Below are positions 1-8,121 of a stretch of DNA of 64,000 nt, piece after piece. The number at the start of each line of letters is the position of its first letter. The stretch's first letter is position 1. The notes below the pieces were generated by a model that ran no database searches, was not told the DNA's origin, and saw nothing but the letters and a program-made list of their open reading frames with translations. The stretch is from Colwellia echini (lineage in GTDB: Bacteria > Pseudomonadota > Gammaproteobacteria > Enterobacterales > Alteromonadaceae), in NCBI RefSeq assembly GCF_002843355.2, contig NZ_PJAI02000011.1, positions 1 through 64,000 of the forward strand, written 5' to 3'. Both the position numbers and the translations under genes were made by a program.

Positions 1-24
1 CGAACAAATATTTCTAAAACCTGT

Positions 25-254
25 TCGCTTGCAAGGCAACCTCCTACAAAACACATCAAACCCACCCGTAGGAGGCTGCCCTGCAGGCGAACCAAAAACA
101 CACCAACCTCACCCGTAGGAGCCTGCCCTGTAAGTGACCTACAAAACACATCACCTCACCCGTAGGAGGCTGCCCTGCAGGCGCCCTAATGAAACCTACC
201 CTACCGACGAACCAATATTTCGCAAACCTGTTCGCTTGCAAGGCAACCTCCTAC
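25..254. repeat. Array A of 23-bp palindrome-cored repeat
   Basis: Five units of a 23-bp element lie here. Forward units (TCGCTTGCAAGGCAACCTCC plus TAC) start at 25 and 232. Inverted units (GTAGGAGGCTGCCCTGCAGG plus CGA) start at 68, 115 and 162. A forward unit followed by an inverted one can form a long hairpin, and the core CCTGCAGG is itself a palindrome. The same element recurs near 1050-1532, 16833-16975 and 17884-18193. It looks like a REP-type dispersed repeat; no REP-associated transposase is visible in the window. Confidence 0.85.
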
Positions 255-265
255 ATCAACAACAA

Positions 266-300
266 AAAAGGCATAACCATTATTAATGATTATGCCTTTA
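266..300 (-). terminator. Terminator-like hairpin, duplicated copy
   Basis: AAGGCATAA and TTATGCCTT pair around an inner CATTA/TAATG dyad, giving a nearly perfect hairpin flanked by A- and T-rich tracts. It stands about 40 bp past the stop codon of the aminotransferase fragment on the minus strand. An identical hairpin lies at 1545-1580 behind the intact aminotransferase gene, so this copy is part of the duplicated segment. Confidence 0.7.
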
Positions 301-339
301 TTAACTCTACTTAAACGATAAAACGAAACTGAAAACTAA

Positions 340-675
340 CTACTTACTCGCTTCTGCTACCACTTTCTTAATCACATCAACCGTTTTATCTATTTCTGCT
401 TGCATTAACGTGGGATGCACTAAAAACATTAAACTGGTTTCACCTAACTCGACAGCATTTGACAAACGCTGTTCTGGTCTAAAACCGGTATTATCAAACG
501 CTTTTTCTAAATATACTTCCGAACAACTGCCTTGAAAACAAGGAACACCTGCCGCAACAATTTCATTAACGATACGATCACGATCCCAACCGTCAGCTAA
601 CAATTCTGGCTTGATAAACATGTAATGCTTATATTCTGCGTGTTCACTGTATTCTGGTACTTCAACAAAATGAAT
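340..675 (-). pseudogene. 3' fragment of a DegT-family aminotransferase gene
   Basis: This stretch encodes about the last 110 residues of the aminotransferase intact at 1619-2794, stop codon included. By eye roughly fifteen substitutions separate the two coding copies over about 336 bp, five of them changing residues after the shared MFIKPELL. Similarity stops near 675, where a fic-like fragment on the other strand begins. The PLP-lysine half of the enzyme is absent, so it cannot be active. The shared terminator and flanking repeat unit show that a segment of about 460 bp (about 212-675 against 1491-1955) is duplicated. It is either a duplication or a scar left when a related cassette was replaced. 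Confidence 0.88.
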
Positions 676-1037
676 ATTACCAAGCTTTATCCGCTGCAGA
701 TAAAGCTAGTGATTCAACACCGTTTATACTATTCATGCTTAAAGCATTGCATTGTGCAGTTAACGAAGCGATCACAACACAAAGCGATTAAGTAACAGTA
801 CAAGTAAGCGATCAAGTAAAAACATTATTGTTCTGGCTTAATAATAAAGCCCCACAAAAGCTTACTAACATCATGGCAGGTTTGGCATTAAAGCATCGTC
901 CAACATTCAAAAAGAACTATATCACGCCTGCATTAAACGCAAATCTAATCGTAATGACAGAGCCGGACTCACCGAGAAGCCCGCAACAAAAGTACTATAT
1001 AAGTAAAAAGGGTGAACAACTTATAAATACAAAATAG
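672..1037 (+). pseudogene. C-terminal remnant of a Fic-family protein
   Basis: Reading on the plus strand from 672 gives residues typical of the end of a Fic domain (YYQALSAADKASDSTPFILF). An in-frame TAA follows at 789-791. The frame then continues with VTVQVSDQVKTLL and a winged-helix-like segment (LALKHRPTFKKNYITPAL) to a TAG at 1035-1037. This matches the C-terminal layout of Fic/DOC proteins with a helix-turn-helix tail. The catalytic HPFxxGNGR motif and all of the N-terminus are missing. An open frame from 828 to 1037 survives but covers only the wHTH tail. The gene is truncated at its 5' side exactly where the aminotransferase fragment ends. The family assignment rests on remembered similarity of the tail. 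Confidence 0.72.
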
Positions 1038-1049
1038 TTCAAACATACG

Positions 1050-1532
1050 GTAGGAGGCTGCCCTGCAGGCGACCCAAAAACACATCAACCCCACCCGTAG
1101 GAGCCTGCCCTGCAGGCGACCTAATGAAACCTGCCTTCAGTCGCCCCCAATATTTCGCAAAACTGTTCGCTTGCAAGGCAACCTCCCACAAAAACACACC
1201 AACTCCACCCGTAGGAGTCTGCCCTGCAGGCGAACCAAAAACACATCAAACCCACCCGTAGGAGGCTGCCCTGCAGGCAACCTAATGAAACCTGCCTCAG
1301 ACGAATCAATATTTTCAAACCTGTTCGCTTGCAAGGCAACCTCCTACAAAACACATCAATCCCACCCGTAGGATCCTGCCCTGCAGGCGACCTACAAAAC
1401 ACACCAACCTCACCCGTAGGAGGCTGCCCTGCAGGCGACCTAATGAAGGTAGCCTACAGGCGACCTAATGAAACCTACCTGCAGACGACCCCAATATTTC
1501 TAAAACCTGTTCGCTTGCAAGGCAACCTCCTA
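1050..1532. repeat. Array B of 23-bp palindrome-cored repeat
   Basis: Inverted-orientation units start at 1050, 1097, 1211, 1258, 1368 and 1416, and forward units at 1167, 1325 and 1510. Degenerate pieces lie at about 1440-1495. The pattern of one forward unit followed by two inverted units about 47 bp apart occurs more than once, so the array grew by duplication of a larger module. The interval between the fic remnant and the aminotransferase terminator holds nothing else recognisable. Confidence 0.85.
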
Positions 1533-1544
1533 CATCAACAACAA

Positions 1545-1580
1545 AAAAGGCATAACCATTATTAATGATTATGCCTTTAT
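1545..1580 (-). terminator. Rho-independent-type terminator of the polysaccharide operon
   Basis: An almost perfect hairpin (AAGGCATAA...TTATGCCTT with inner CATTA/TAATG) lies about 40 bp downstream of the aminotransferase stop codon. On the minus strand its stem is followed by T-rich sequence. It is the likely end of the polysaccharide transcript. The first copy is at 266-300. Confidence 0.75.
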
Positions 1581-1618
1581 TAACTCTACTTAAACGATAA
1601 AACGAAACTGAAAACTAA

Positions 1619-2794
1619 CTACTTACTCGCTTCTGCTACCACTTTCTTAATCACATAAACCGTTTTATCTATTTCTACTTGCGTTAACGTAGGATGCACT
1701 AAAAACATTAAACTGGTTTCACCTAACTCGACAGCATTTGGCAAACGCTGTTCTGGTCTAAAACCGGTATTATCAAACGCTTTTTCTAAATACACCTCTG
1801 AACAACTTCCTTGAAAACAAGGTACACCGTCAGCAACAATTTCATTAACGATACGATCACGATCCCAACCGTCAGCTAACAATTCTGGCTTGATAAACAT
1901 GTAATGCTTATATTCTGCGTGTTCACTGTATTCTGGTACTTCAACCAAACGAATCAAATCAAACGCCTTAGCGGCTAAATCAAATTGTTGTGCATATTCT
2001 TGACGTTTTGCAGTCCACTCTTGCATACGTTTAATTTGAATACGACCAATCGCTGACTGCATTTCAGTTAAGCGCCAATTAGTACCAAACGATTCATGTA
2101 ACCATCTAAAACCTGGAGGGTGCTCTTTATGATAAATAGCATCGTAAGATTTACCATGATCTTTATAACTCCACATGGTTTTCCATAATGTTTCATCATT
2201 AGTGGTAACCATACCGCCTTCACCGCCAGTGGTCATAATTTTGTCTTGGCAAAAACTCCAAGCACCAACATGGCCAATAGAGCCAACACTTCTGCCTTTA
2301 TATTTAGCGCCATGGGCTTGGGCGCAATCTTCAATAACATAAAAGCCATGTTTTTTACTAAGCGCCATAATGGCATCCATTTCAGCAGGCATACCTGCCA
2401 AATGAACAACAATTACCGCTTTAGTGTTTTCTGTTAATACGGCTGCAATACTATCTGCCGTAATATTTTGACTATTTAAATCAACATCAGCGAATACAGG
2501 TTTTGCGCCTGCAGTAACAATACTAGAAGCAGAAGCTAAAAAAGTACGAGGTGTGGTAATAACTTCATCACCTGCGCCTATATTCATCGCTTTTAAAGCA
2601 ATATCAAGGGCAAGTGTGCCGTTACCTAATGCAACGGCGTATTTACAATCTGTATAAGCAGCAAATTCTTTCTCAAATTCGCGCCCTTCTTGACCTGTCC
2701 AGTAATTAACTTTATTAGACAATAAAACGGTTTGTACGGCATCAGCTTCTTCTTGTGTAAAGCTAGGCCATGGAGAAAATGGAGTGTTAAGCAT
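1619..2794 (-). CDS. DegT/DnrJ/EryC1/StrS-family sugar aminotransferase
   Basis: This 391-residue enzyme should be a PLP-dependent aminotransferase that adds an amino group to a keto-sugar nucleotide for glycan synthesis. The PLP-binding region shows GNGTLALDIAL (about 57-67), and EDCAQAHGA (about 155-163) carries the conserved acidic residue. The Schiff-base lysine is predicted at K185 in SFCQDKIMTTGGEGG. Length is normal for the family. Together with the acetyltransferase (3685), initiating transferase (4304) and GT4 enzyme (4900) it resembles the PglE/PglD/PglC/PglA bacillosamine set, but no 4,6-dehydratase is visible in the window. A FitAB-type toxin-antitoxin pair separates it from its partners, and its last 110 codons are duplicated at 340-675. 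Substrate is inference. Confidence 0.88.
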   Translation of the reverse strand: MLNTPFSPWPSFTQEEADAVQTVLLSNKVNYWTGQEGREFEKEFAAYTDCKYAVALGNGTLALDIALKAMNIGAGDEVITTPRTFLASASSIVTAGAKPVFADVDLNSQNITADSIAAVLTENTKAVIVVHLAGMPAEMDAIMALSKKHGFYVIEDCAQAHGAKYKGRSVGSIGHVGAWSFCQDKIMTTGGEGGMVTTNDETLWKTMWSYKDHGKSYDAIYHKEHPPGFRWLHESFGTNWRLTEMQSAIGRIQIKRMQEWTAKRQEYAQQFDLAAKAFDLIRLVEVPEYSEHAEYKHYMFIKPELLADGWDRDRIVNEIVADGVPCFQGSCSEVYLEKAFDNTGFRPEQRLPNAVELGETSLMFLVHPTLTQVEIDKTVYVIKKVVAEASK

Positions 2795-2841
2795 GAGTAA
2801 GTCCTGAAAACACCGACAACATTACTGTAAAAGTGTCAGCG

Positions 2842-3270
2842 TTAGTGTGTATTAAAATCGAAAGGATTGATCAAATCGAGTTGGCAATCAGTAAAATCTT
2901 TAATATTACGTGTCGCAATAGCGCAGCTATGTAAGCGAGCTATAGCAGCAATTTGACCATCAAAGCAACTCATAGGCTGCCCTATGTTACGTTTCTCAGC
3001 CATTAAATCGCCATATATTACCGCTGCATTTTCATCAAAGTTTAAAATACGTTGCTTAAATGCAGAGTCTACAAATAATTTAAAACGTTCTTCAAGTAAT
3101 TTTTTACGCTTACCATTAGGCATAATACCTAACCCGTAATTAATTTCTGCAATGGTGATGCTCGTTAAATATAAAGATGAAGCATCTTGATCGTTCAACC
3201 AATTAAGTACGGCACTTGCAGGTGGAGAGGTCATAAATTCAGAAACGATATTAGTGTCAAGTATTATCAT
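2842..3270 (-). CDS. PIN-domain toxin (VapC/FitB type)
   Basis: A 142-residue PIN-domain protein, expected to be a Mg-dependent ribonuclease toxin. The acidic active-site residues are visible: D5 in ILDTNIVSE, E42 in IAEINYG, D104 in CFDGQIAAIA and D125 in RNIKDF. The RNIKDF motif and overall length fit the FitB-like branch of VapC. It follows its predicted ribbon-helix-helix antitoxin by a short gap, the usual antitoxin-first order. The pair sits inside the polysaccharide operon between the acetyltransferase and aminotransferase genes, suggesting insertion. RNA target unknown. Confidence 0.9.
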   Translation of the reverse strand: MIILDTNIVSEFMTSPPASAVLNWLNDQDASSLYLTSITIAEINYGLGIMPNGKRKKLLEERFKLFVDSAFKQRILNFDENAAVIYGDLMAEKRNIGQPMSCFDGQIAAIARLHSCAIATRNIKDFTDCQLDLINPFDFNTH

Positions 3271-3283
3271 AGTTGAGGCTTAG

Positions 3284-3511
3284 TTAAAACTTAATAGGCT
3301 CGTGTACCTGTCTCGGCTCAATAGATAGTTCATCACCATAAGCAGGACTAAATAAACGTATAGCTAAATCACCAAGTTTTTCAGGTGTTGTAACCGAACG
3401 TTTAATGATTTGCCTAACTTCTTCTTCCATTGAAACCCCATGTTCCGCAGCTTGCTGTCTTAATAGTTTTAACGTTTCCACTTCTATTTTTCGTATGCTT
3501 AAACTGGGCAT
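3284..3511 (-). CDS. FitA-like ribbon-helix-helix antitoxin
   Basis: This small protein of about 75 residues starts MPSLSIRKIEVETLKLLRQQ, a FitA/Arc-type ribbon-helix-helix with the pattern SIRKIEVETLKLLRQQAAEHG then SMEEEVRQII. It should bind DNA at its own promoter and neutralise the PIN toxin encoded just downstream through its C-terminal tail (about residues 50-75). I chose the ATG at 3511, which has AAAGG about 8 nt upstream. An in-frame GTG at 3520 is possible but sits only 2 nt from that ribosome binding site. Upstream DNA contains five copies of a 7-bp repeat. Confidence 0.85.
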   Translation of the reverse strand: MPSLSIRKIEVETLKLLRQQAAEHGVSMEEEVRQIIKRSVTTPEKLGDLAIRLFSPAYGDELSIEPRQVHEPIKF

Positions 3512-3618
3512 ATTAAACACCTTTTCTTATAAATCACAAATTAATGATACCAAGAGCAATCAATGATGGCAACATACAAAAAATGATAGCACACCAGTTC
3601 AATTTCTTAATTATGCCT

Positions 3619-3653
3619 AATGTTGAATGTTGAATGTTGAATGTTGAATGTTG
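3619..3653. repeat. Five tandem copies of AATGTTG
   Basis: Five exact copies of the heptamer AATGTTG run from 3619 to 3653, followed by AAT. They lie about 110 bp upstream of the antitoxin start and just downstream of the acetyltransferase stop. Copy number could vary by replication slippage. No protein is encoded here. Confidence 0.95.
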
Positions 3654-3684
3654 AATAATCATTCAAAAAAGCTCGATAATGATT

Positions 3685-4311
3685 TTAATTATTTTTGATT
3701 ACCATAGCAGGAGAGCCAAACGCAGTAACGTTATCTGGTATATTTTTAATTACTGTACTACCAGCACCGATCAAAGAATTTTCACCAATAGAAATTAATT
3801 GCTTTACTTGGCTACCAATACCAACCCAGCTTTTACTGCCAACACTTACACCGCCAGCTAACGCTGAATTAGGGCAAATATGAACAAAATCACCAAGTTG
3901 ACAGTCGTGTTCTACCACAGCATTAGAGTTAATAATACAGCTTTCACCAATAGAAGAAAAAGCATTAACCACAGCTCCAGCCATAACAACACAACCACTA
4001 TTTATTTCGGCGTATTTACTAACACTTGCCGTGGGATGGATTAAAGTAGGAGTTAATATCTCTGCTTGTTGCAATTTAGCGGTAATAGTTTGCCGAATAT
4101 TGGCATTACCTATTGCAACCACAGCGCCACAAAAATCGGTTTTATGCGTAAGTAACGCATTGAAATCACCTGCAATTGGCCAATGCTCTACTTGCACAAT
4201 ATTTGGATAAGCATCATCGAAAAATGTTACTTGATAACCCAGTATTTCAGCAAGTTCTGCAATAACTTTACCATGACCACTAGCACCTATAACCGCAAGT
4301 TTTTTATTCAC
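3685..4311 (-). CDS. NeuD/PglD-type sugar O/N-acyltransferase
   Basis: A protein of about 208 residues in the NeuD/PglD acetyltransferase family, which acetylates an amino-sugar nucleotide. An N-terminal Rossmann-like part begins [20 protein letters not shown]. The C-terminal half is a left-handed beta-helix of hexapeptide repeats (for example [19 protein letters not shown] and [16 protein letters not shown]). I chose the GTG at 4311, which has AAAGG about 8 nt upstream and overlaps the end of the sugar transferase gene by 8 bp. A TTG at 4335 is the only longer start. It is followed downstream by a toxin-antitoxin pair and then the aminotransferase. The bacillosamine-type substrate is inference from context. 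Confidence 0.87.
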   Translation of the reverse strand: MNKKLAVIGASGHGKVIAELAEILGYQVTFFDDAYPNIVQVEHWPIAGDFNALLTHKTDFCGAVVAIGNANIRQTITAKLQQAEILTPTLIHPTASVSKYAEINSGCVVMAGAVVNAFSSIGESCIINSNAVVEHDCQLGDFVHICPNSALAGGVSVGSKSWVGIGSQVKQLISIGENSLIGAGSTVIKNIPDNVTAFGSPAMVIKNN

Positions 4312-4900
4312 TTGGCGTACCTTTAAAAGGTTCAATAGTTACATGACCATCAGCGCTTATACCTTCGCGTACAAACACTTTTTTAACCGTAAGCAATAAT
4401 ATTTTAATATCTAACCAAAAACTTTGATTATCTACATACCAAACATCAAATGAGAATTTATCTTCCCAACTAATCGCATTACGGCCATTAACTTGTGCCC
4501 AACCCGTAATACCTGGGCGCACATTGTGGCGACGAGATTGTTCTTCATTGTAAAGCGGTAAGTACTGAACTAATAACGGTCGAGGTCCAACTAAGCTCAT
4601 ATCGCCTTTAATAACATTAAATAACCCGGGTAATTCATCTAAGCTTGCTGAGCGTAAAAAACCACCAAAAGGAGTCATTCGTTGCTCATCCGGTAATTGC
4701 ACGCCATTTTTATCAACCGAATCAAGCATGGTACGAAATTTCATCATTTTGAATACGTTACCGTGTAAACCTGGGCGGTCTTGGGTAAATAAAATAGGTG
4801 ATCCTAATTTTACACGAACTAATATCGCAGTAATAATAATTACAGGTAATAATATTATTAACGCCAATAGGCTGACGATAAGGTCAAAAACACGTTTCAT
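4304..4900 (-). CDS. Initiating phosphosugar transferase (PglC/WcaJ C-domain type)
   Basis: This 198-residue enzyme belongs to the bacterial sugar transferase (polyprenyl-phosphate phosphosugar transferase) family. It would load the first sugar phosphate onto undecaprenyl phosphate at the inner membrane. It has the monotopic N-terminal hydrophobic helix (about 6-32) and the family motifs [32 protein letters not shown] and [14 protein letters not shown]. The size is that of the minimal PglC-type catalytic domain, with no extra N-terminal membrane domain as in WcaJ or WbaP. Its start overlaps the stop of the GT4 gene by 1 bp and its end overlaps the acetyltransferase gene, so the three are translationally coupled. 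Confidence 0.93.
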   Translation of the reverse strand: MKRVFDLIVSLLALIILLPVIIITAILVRVKLGSPILFTQDRPGLHGNVFKMMKFRTMLDSVDKNGVQLPDEQRMTPFGGFLRSASLDELPGLFNVIKGDMSLVGPRPLLVQYLPLYNEEQSRRHNVRPGITGWAQVNGRNAISWEDKFSFDVWYVDNQSFWLDIKILLLTVKKVFVREGISADGHVTIEPFKGTPSE

Positions 4901-6012
4901 TATTTATCTAGTTCCATTATTTTTACTAAAGTTTTATTAACTTTATGTACATCAAACTTATCTTCAACCATTTCCCTACTTTCTTTGGCCATTCGTTGCC
5001 AGTCAGCTTGGTTTTCAATAAACCAAGTCATTTTCTCTGCAAGTTGTTCAACATTTGACTTTTCAACTAACCAACCATTTTCACCGTTAATAACCGTTTC
5101 TCTACAGCCTGGTACATCTGTTGTTAATATTGGTCGCCCTGTTGCCATAGCTTCTAACACGGTTCTTGGCAACCCCTCGTGGTAAGAAGGTAGAACAAAA
5201 ATACTACACCCTTCAATATAAGGACGTACGTCATCCGTACCACCTAAATAATCAACTGAGTTATTTTTATTCAAGATTGTTAACTCTTCTAGCGAGATAC
5301 CATCTGGTGAAGGATCTTCTGGGCCAACTAATTGAAATATTGCTTCAGGATATTTTTGTTTAACAATATTAGCCGCTTTTACATATTCTCTAATTCCTTT
5401 ATCACCTAATAACCGAGCAATAAGTAAAAATGTAGGAGTAGATGGTAAAGGTTTAACTTCAAAATGCGTTATATCAACACCAGAACCATTAACAACAGCA
5501 GTTTTATATTCGTGAACTATACCTAAATCAATAAACACTTGTCTGTTATCTGGGTTTTGGAAAATAACTTTATCTGCTCTTTTTAATGCTGTTTTATACA
5601 AAAATATAACCAACTTCATTAAAAGGTTTTTTTTCCAATTCCCTTTTTGAAAAGCAAACCCCAAACCAGTAACTAACGCATAAAACCGACAATTAGGTAA
5701 ACAACGTGCTGCAAAGGCACCCCAAATAATTGGTTTAATGGTATATGCTAAAATAACATTAGGCTGCTGCTCTTTAAAAATATCACGTAAAGATTTAAAG
5801 GTTTTGAAGTCTTCTTTAGGGTCTAAGCCACTTCTGCTAACTGGGTAATCAATATAATCTGCGCCTAGTTTCTCAACAGCATTAACATCTGAAGTTGAAG
5901 CTCCAGAAGCCAAGCCTTTAACTTGAATGCCCAATCTATTAAGACATTGGAGTAACTGCCCTCTAAAGTTATATAAAGACGAAGGAAGGGTACCTATAAC
6001 GAAAATTTTCAT
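4900..6012 (-). CDS. GT4-family glycosyltransferase (PglA-like)
   Basis: A 370-residue GT-B fold glycosyltransferase that would add a sugar to the lipid-linked first sugar. The N-terminal domain begins [20 protein letters not shown]. The C-terminal half shows [17 protein letters not shown] and the nucleotide-binding region [20 protein letters not shown] with the EX7E-like arrangement of GT4. The context next to the PglC-type transferase supports a PglA-like second step. Donor and acceptor cannot be told from sequence. A 107-bp gap separates it from the sulfotransferase gene upstream. Confidence 0.88.
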   Translation of the reverse strand: MKIFVIGTLPSSLYNFRGQLLQCLNRLGIQVKGLASGASTSDVNAVEKLGADYIDYPVSRSGLDPKEDFKTFKSLRDIFKEQQPNVILAYTIKPIIWGAFAARCLPNCRFYALVTGLGFAFQKGNWKKNLLMKLVIFLYKTALKRADKVIFQNPDNRQVFIDLGIVHEYKTAVVNGSGVDITHFEVKPLPSTPTFLLIARLLGDKGIREYVKAANIVKQKYPEAIFQLVGPEDPSPDGISLEELTILNKNNSVDYLGGTDDVRPYIEGCSIFVLPSYHEGLPRTVLEAMATGRPILTTDVPGCRETVINGENGWLVEKSNVEQLAEKMTWFIENQADWQRMAKESREMVEDKFDVHKVNKTLVKIMELDK

Positions 6013-6119
6013 AAATCACTTCTTTTCAGGATTATATACTACTTTGTAAATAACATAGTTCCTGTATTCGTTTTCATTTGAATATTAGATCACAGCTAAT
6101 ATTAAAAGTATTTCACTTA

Positions 6120-6818
6120 TCAACAACTCTCGTAGCTAATAAATGTTTGTGATGGAGTTTTTGAAAAACCTGTTTCATCATATCCTGTGAGCTCTAAAAA
6201 TAGTTCCATTTTACTTTTCAACTTCTTTATTTGATCTGTACTATACGACAATACTTCAGATTTCTTAGAAACATTACTTCTACGCCTATCGCGTAATTTT
6301 ATGTTTTTTATTGAGGATAATTCATCAATAAAATCATCTAAAAATTCATTATATACCAATAAAATACTCTCATCTATTACCCCGTTAAGTTGCCCTATCT
6401 GACTTTTATGGAGTGGGGGTACGTGCCAAGCGAAATCACGTTCAATATAAGCATCAATAAACTCTGAAAAACTGCTGAATTTATGAAAATCATTACACCC
6501 ATGCCAACCCGAATGCTTTATTAACCCTTTAAAACTGCTTCCTTCATGTAAATAATATGATTTTAACCAATCAAATGGGTTTCTAATTACAGCAATAAGT
6601 TGCATATCATTAGTAAAGCCTTTTTCTGCAAAATTTTTCCATTGTTTTCCATCAGCGGTTCGCTTTCCACGAAAAGGAAAATTTACTTCATAAAAACTAT
6701 GCTCGCCATTAATATACCAATCACACATTTTAAAGGCAGAATTTAAGCTAGTCCCTCCCGTTTTTGGAATGTGGACATGAAAGACTTTTGTTGATGGATC
6801 TATGAATTCATTTAACAT
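6120..6818 (-). CDS. Sulfotransferase family protein
   Basis: A 232-residue protein with a P-loop-like PAPS-binding site near the N-terminus (FHVHIPKTGGTSLNSAF, about 13-29) and a second phosphate-binding motif (VIRNPFDWLKSYY, about 76-88). These are hallmarks of carbohydrate sulfotransferases, which move sulfate from PAPS to a sugar hydroxyl. Its start overlaps the flippase gene end by 7 bp, tying it to the polysaccharide operon. Sulfation of the exported polymer or its repeat unit is the natural inference; sulfated polysaccharides are common in marine bacteria. Base composition is AT-rich like its neighbours. Confidence 0.85.
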   Translation of the reverse strand: MLNEFIDPSTKVFHVHIPKTGGTSLNSAFKMCDWYINGEHSFYEVNFPFRGKRTADGKQWKNFAEKGFTNDMQLIAVIRNPFDWLKSYYLHEGSSFKGLIKHSGWHGCNDFHKFSSFSEFIDAYIERDFAWHVPPLHKSQIGQLNGVIDESILLVYNEFLDDFIDELSSIKNIKLRDRRRSNVSKKSEVLSYSTDQIKKLKSKMELFLELTGYDETGFSKTPSQTFISYESC

Positions 6819-8053
6819 GAATACCTCTCGCGGTTTTTAAACTTTTGAATGAAAAAATAATAATTAATAATATTTTGAACCATAATAGAAAGCCCCATAA
6901 TTAAGGTTAAAATAAAGATATCTAAGCTTTCTTTGAAGATGAGTAAACCTATAACTAGGATAAAAATTGAAATAGTTAGTGATTTATTATATAGCTTACT
7001 AGAATTAGACATCAGAAGAACATTTCCGACTGGACCACACAACACGCTTACTAGCTGAGTAAGTAGTAATATATATAATATAGACTCAAACCCTATGTAG
7101 GCCTCTCCAAAGTATTTTAATATTATCCCAGCTCCAATTGATATAATACCGATAACAGGGGTTGAAAATAGTAAATTCAAAAGTGTTATTTTTCTAACGA
7201 ATTGAACTAAGGCATCAAATTTACCTTCAGAATATAACGAAGCTATTTTGGGGGTAGAAACTAAGTTAGAAACCCCTAAAAAAAAGGAAACGCTACTAGA
7301 TATTTTTATTGCTATGTATAATACAGATACAGCGGCATTACCTAGCCAATATGTAGCCGCTGCTATAGGCATATAGTTTCTAGCTGCGGGTAAAATACAT
7401 GCTATAAAATATGACCACCACTCATTGAAATACTCAAACTTAATATGTTTAATTATTTTATTAGCATTAAACGAGAAGTTAGTTATATTTAATATTTTAA
7501 CATGAAGAATCATCATAACAGATGTTAAAACGCAGCTAATTAAGTATGAATTAATGAAATATTCGACTTCTAAAGGAATTAAAATACAAAATAAAAGAAA
7601 TACTACTGGTTGCAATACCCCTTGATAAACTAACCCTATTGAGAATAGCCTTACAGACTGAAAAAAGAAGACAAGGCTATTAATTAAAAATAATGGTATT
7701 ACACTTACAGATATAAAAATCAGTTTATCAAAAGAAGTAAATCCAACTAAATATAATAAGGAAGATATAATTACTACTAATAACGAAAAAGCGATAGTTA
7801 CTAACAATAAGCTACTTAAATTAAGTCCTAAATCAGAATATTTTTTCTCTGAAAAATTAATACTCATTTTTTTAAGGCATAGATTTCCCAAACCTAAATG
7901 ACTAAATTGAGTTAGAAAAAATGTAATAGCTAATAAACTAAAAAAGAATCCACTCTCATCGGCTGTAAGTACTTTAGCTATATAAGCATTGAAAAAGAAT
8001 GCGATAAGGACTGATAATGTCCTTGCTGCAAATGTGATAATTACATGAAACAT
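6812..8053 (-). CDS. Wzx-type polysaccharide flippase
   Basis: A 413-residue integral membrane protein with about twelve hydrophobic segments, in the polysaccharide transporter (MATE-like) superfamily. It starts MFHVIITFAARTLSVLIAFF and has an early LTADESGFFFSLLAITFFLTQF, a position where Wzx proteins usually carry a similar glycine-rich turn. It would move the undecaprenyl-linked repeat unit across the inner membrane. It lies between a glycosyltransferase-like gene and the sulfotransferase gene. Sequence is AT-rich and typically divergent for the family. Confidence 0.85.
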   Translation of the reverse strand: MFHVIITFAARTLSVLIAFFFNAYIAKVLTADESGFFFSLLAITFFLTQFSHLGLGNLCLKKMSINFSEKKYSDLGLNLSSLLLVTIAFSLLVVIISSLLYLVGFTSFDKLIFISVSVIPLFLINSLVFFFQSVRLFSIGLVYQGVLQPVVFLLFCILIPLEVEYFINSYLISCVLTSVMMILHVKILNITNFSFNANKIIKHIKFEYFNEWWSYFIACILPAARNYMPIAAATYWLGNAAVSVLYIAIKISSSVSFFLGVSNLVSTPKIASLYSEGKFDALVQFVRKITLLNLLFSTPVIGIISIGAGIILKYFGEAYIGFESILYILLLTQLVSVLCGPVGNVLLMSNSSKLYNKSLTISIFILVIGLLIFKESLDIFILTLIMGLSIMVQNIINYYFFIQKFKNRERYSC

Positions 8054-8121
8054 AAAATTTACTAAACCTAATAGTGGGATCTATAGTTATTTACAGCTGG
8101 CATTATAAATAGAAAAAAATT

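Noticed and set aside
56-1565. Several short frames in arrays A and B on both strands
   Set aside because: All are translations of repeat units with no coding character.
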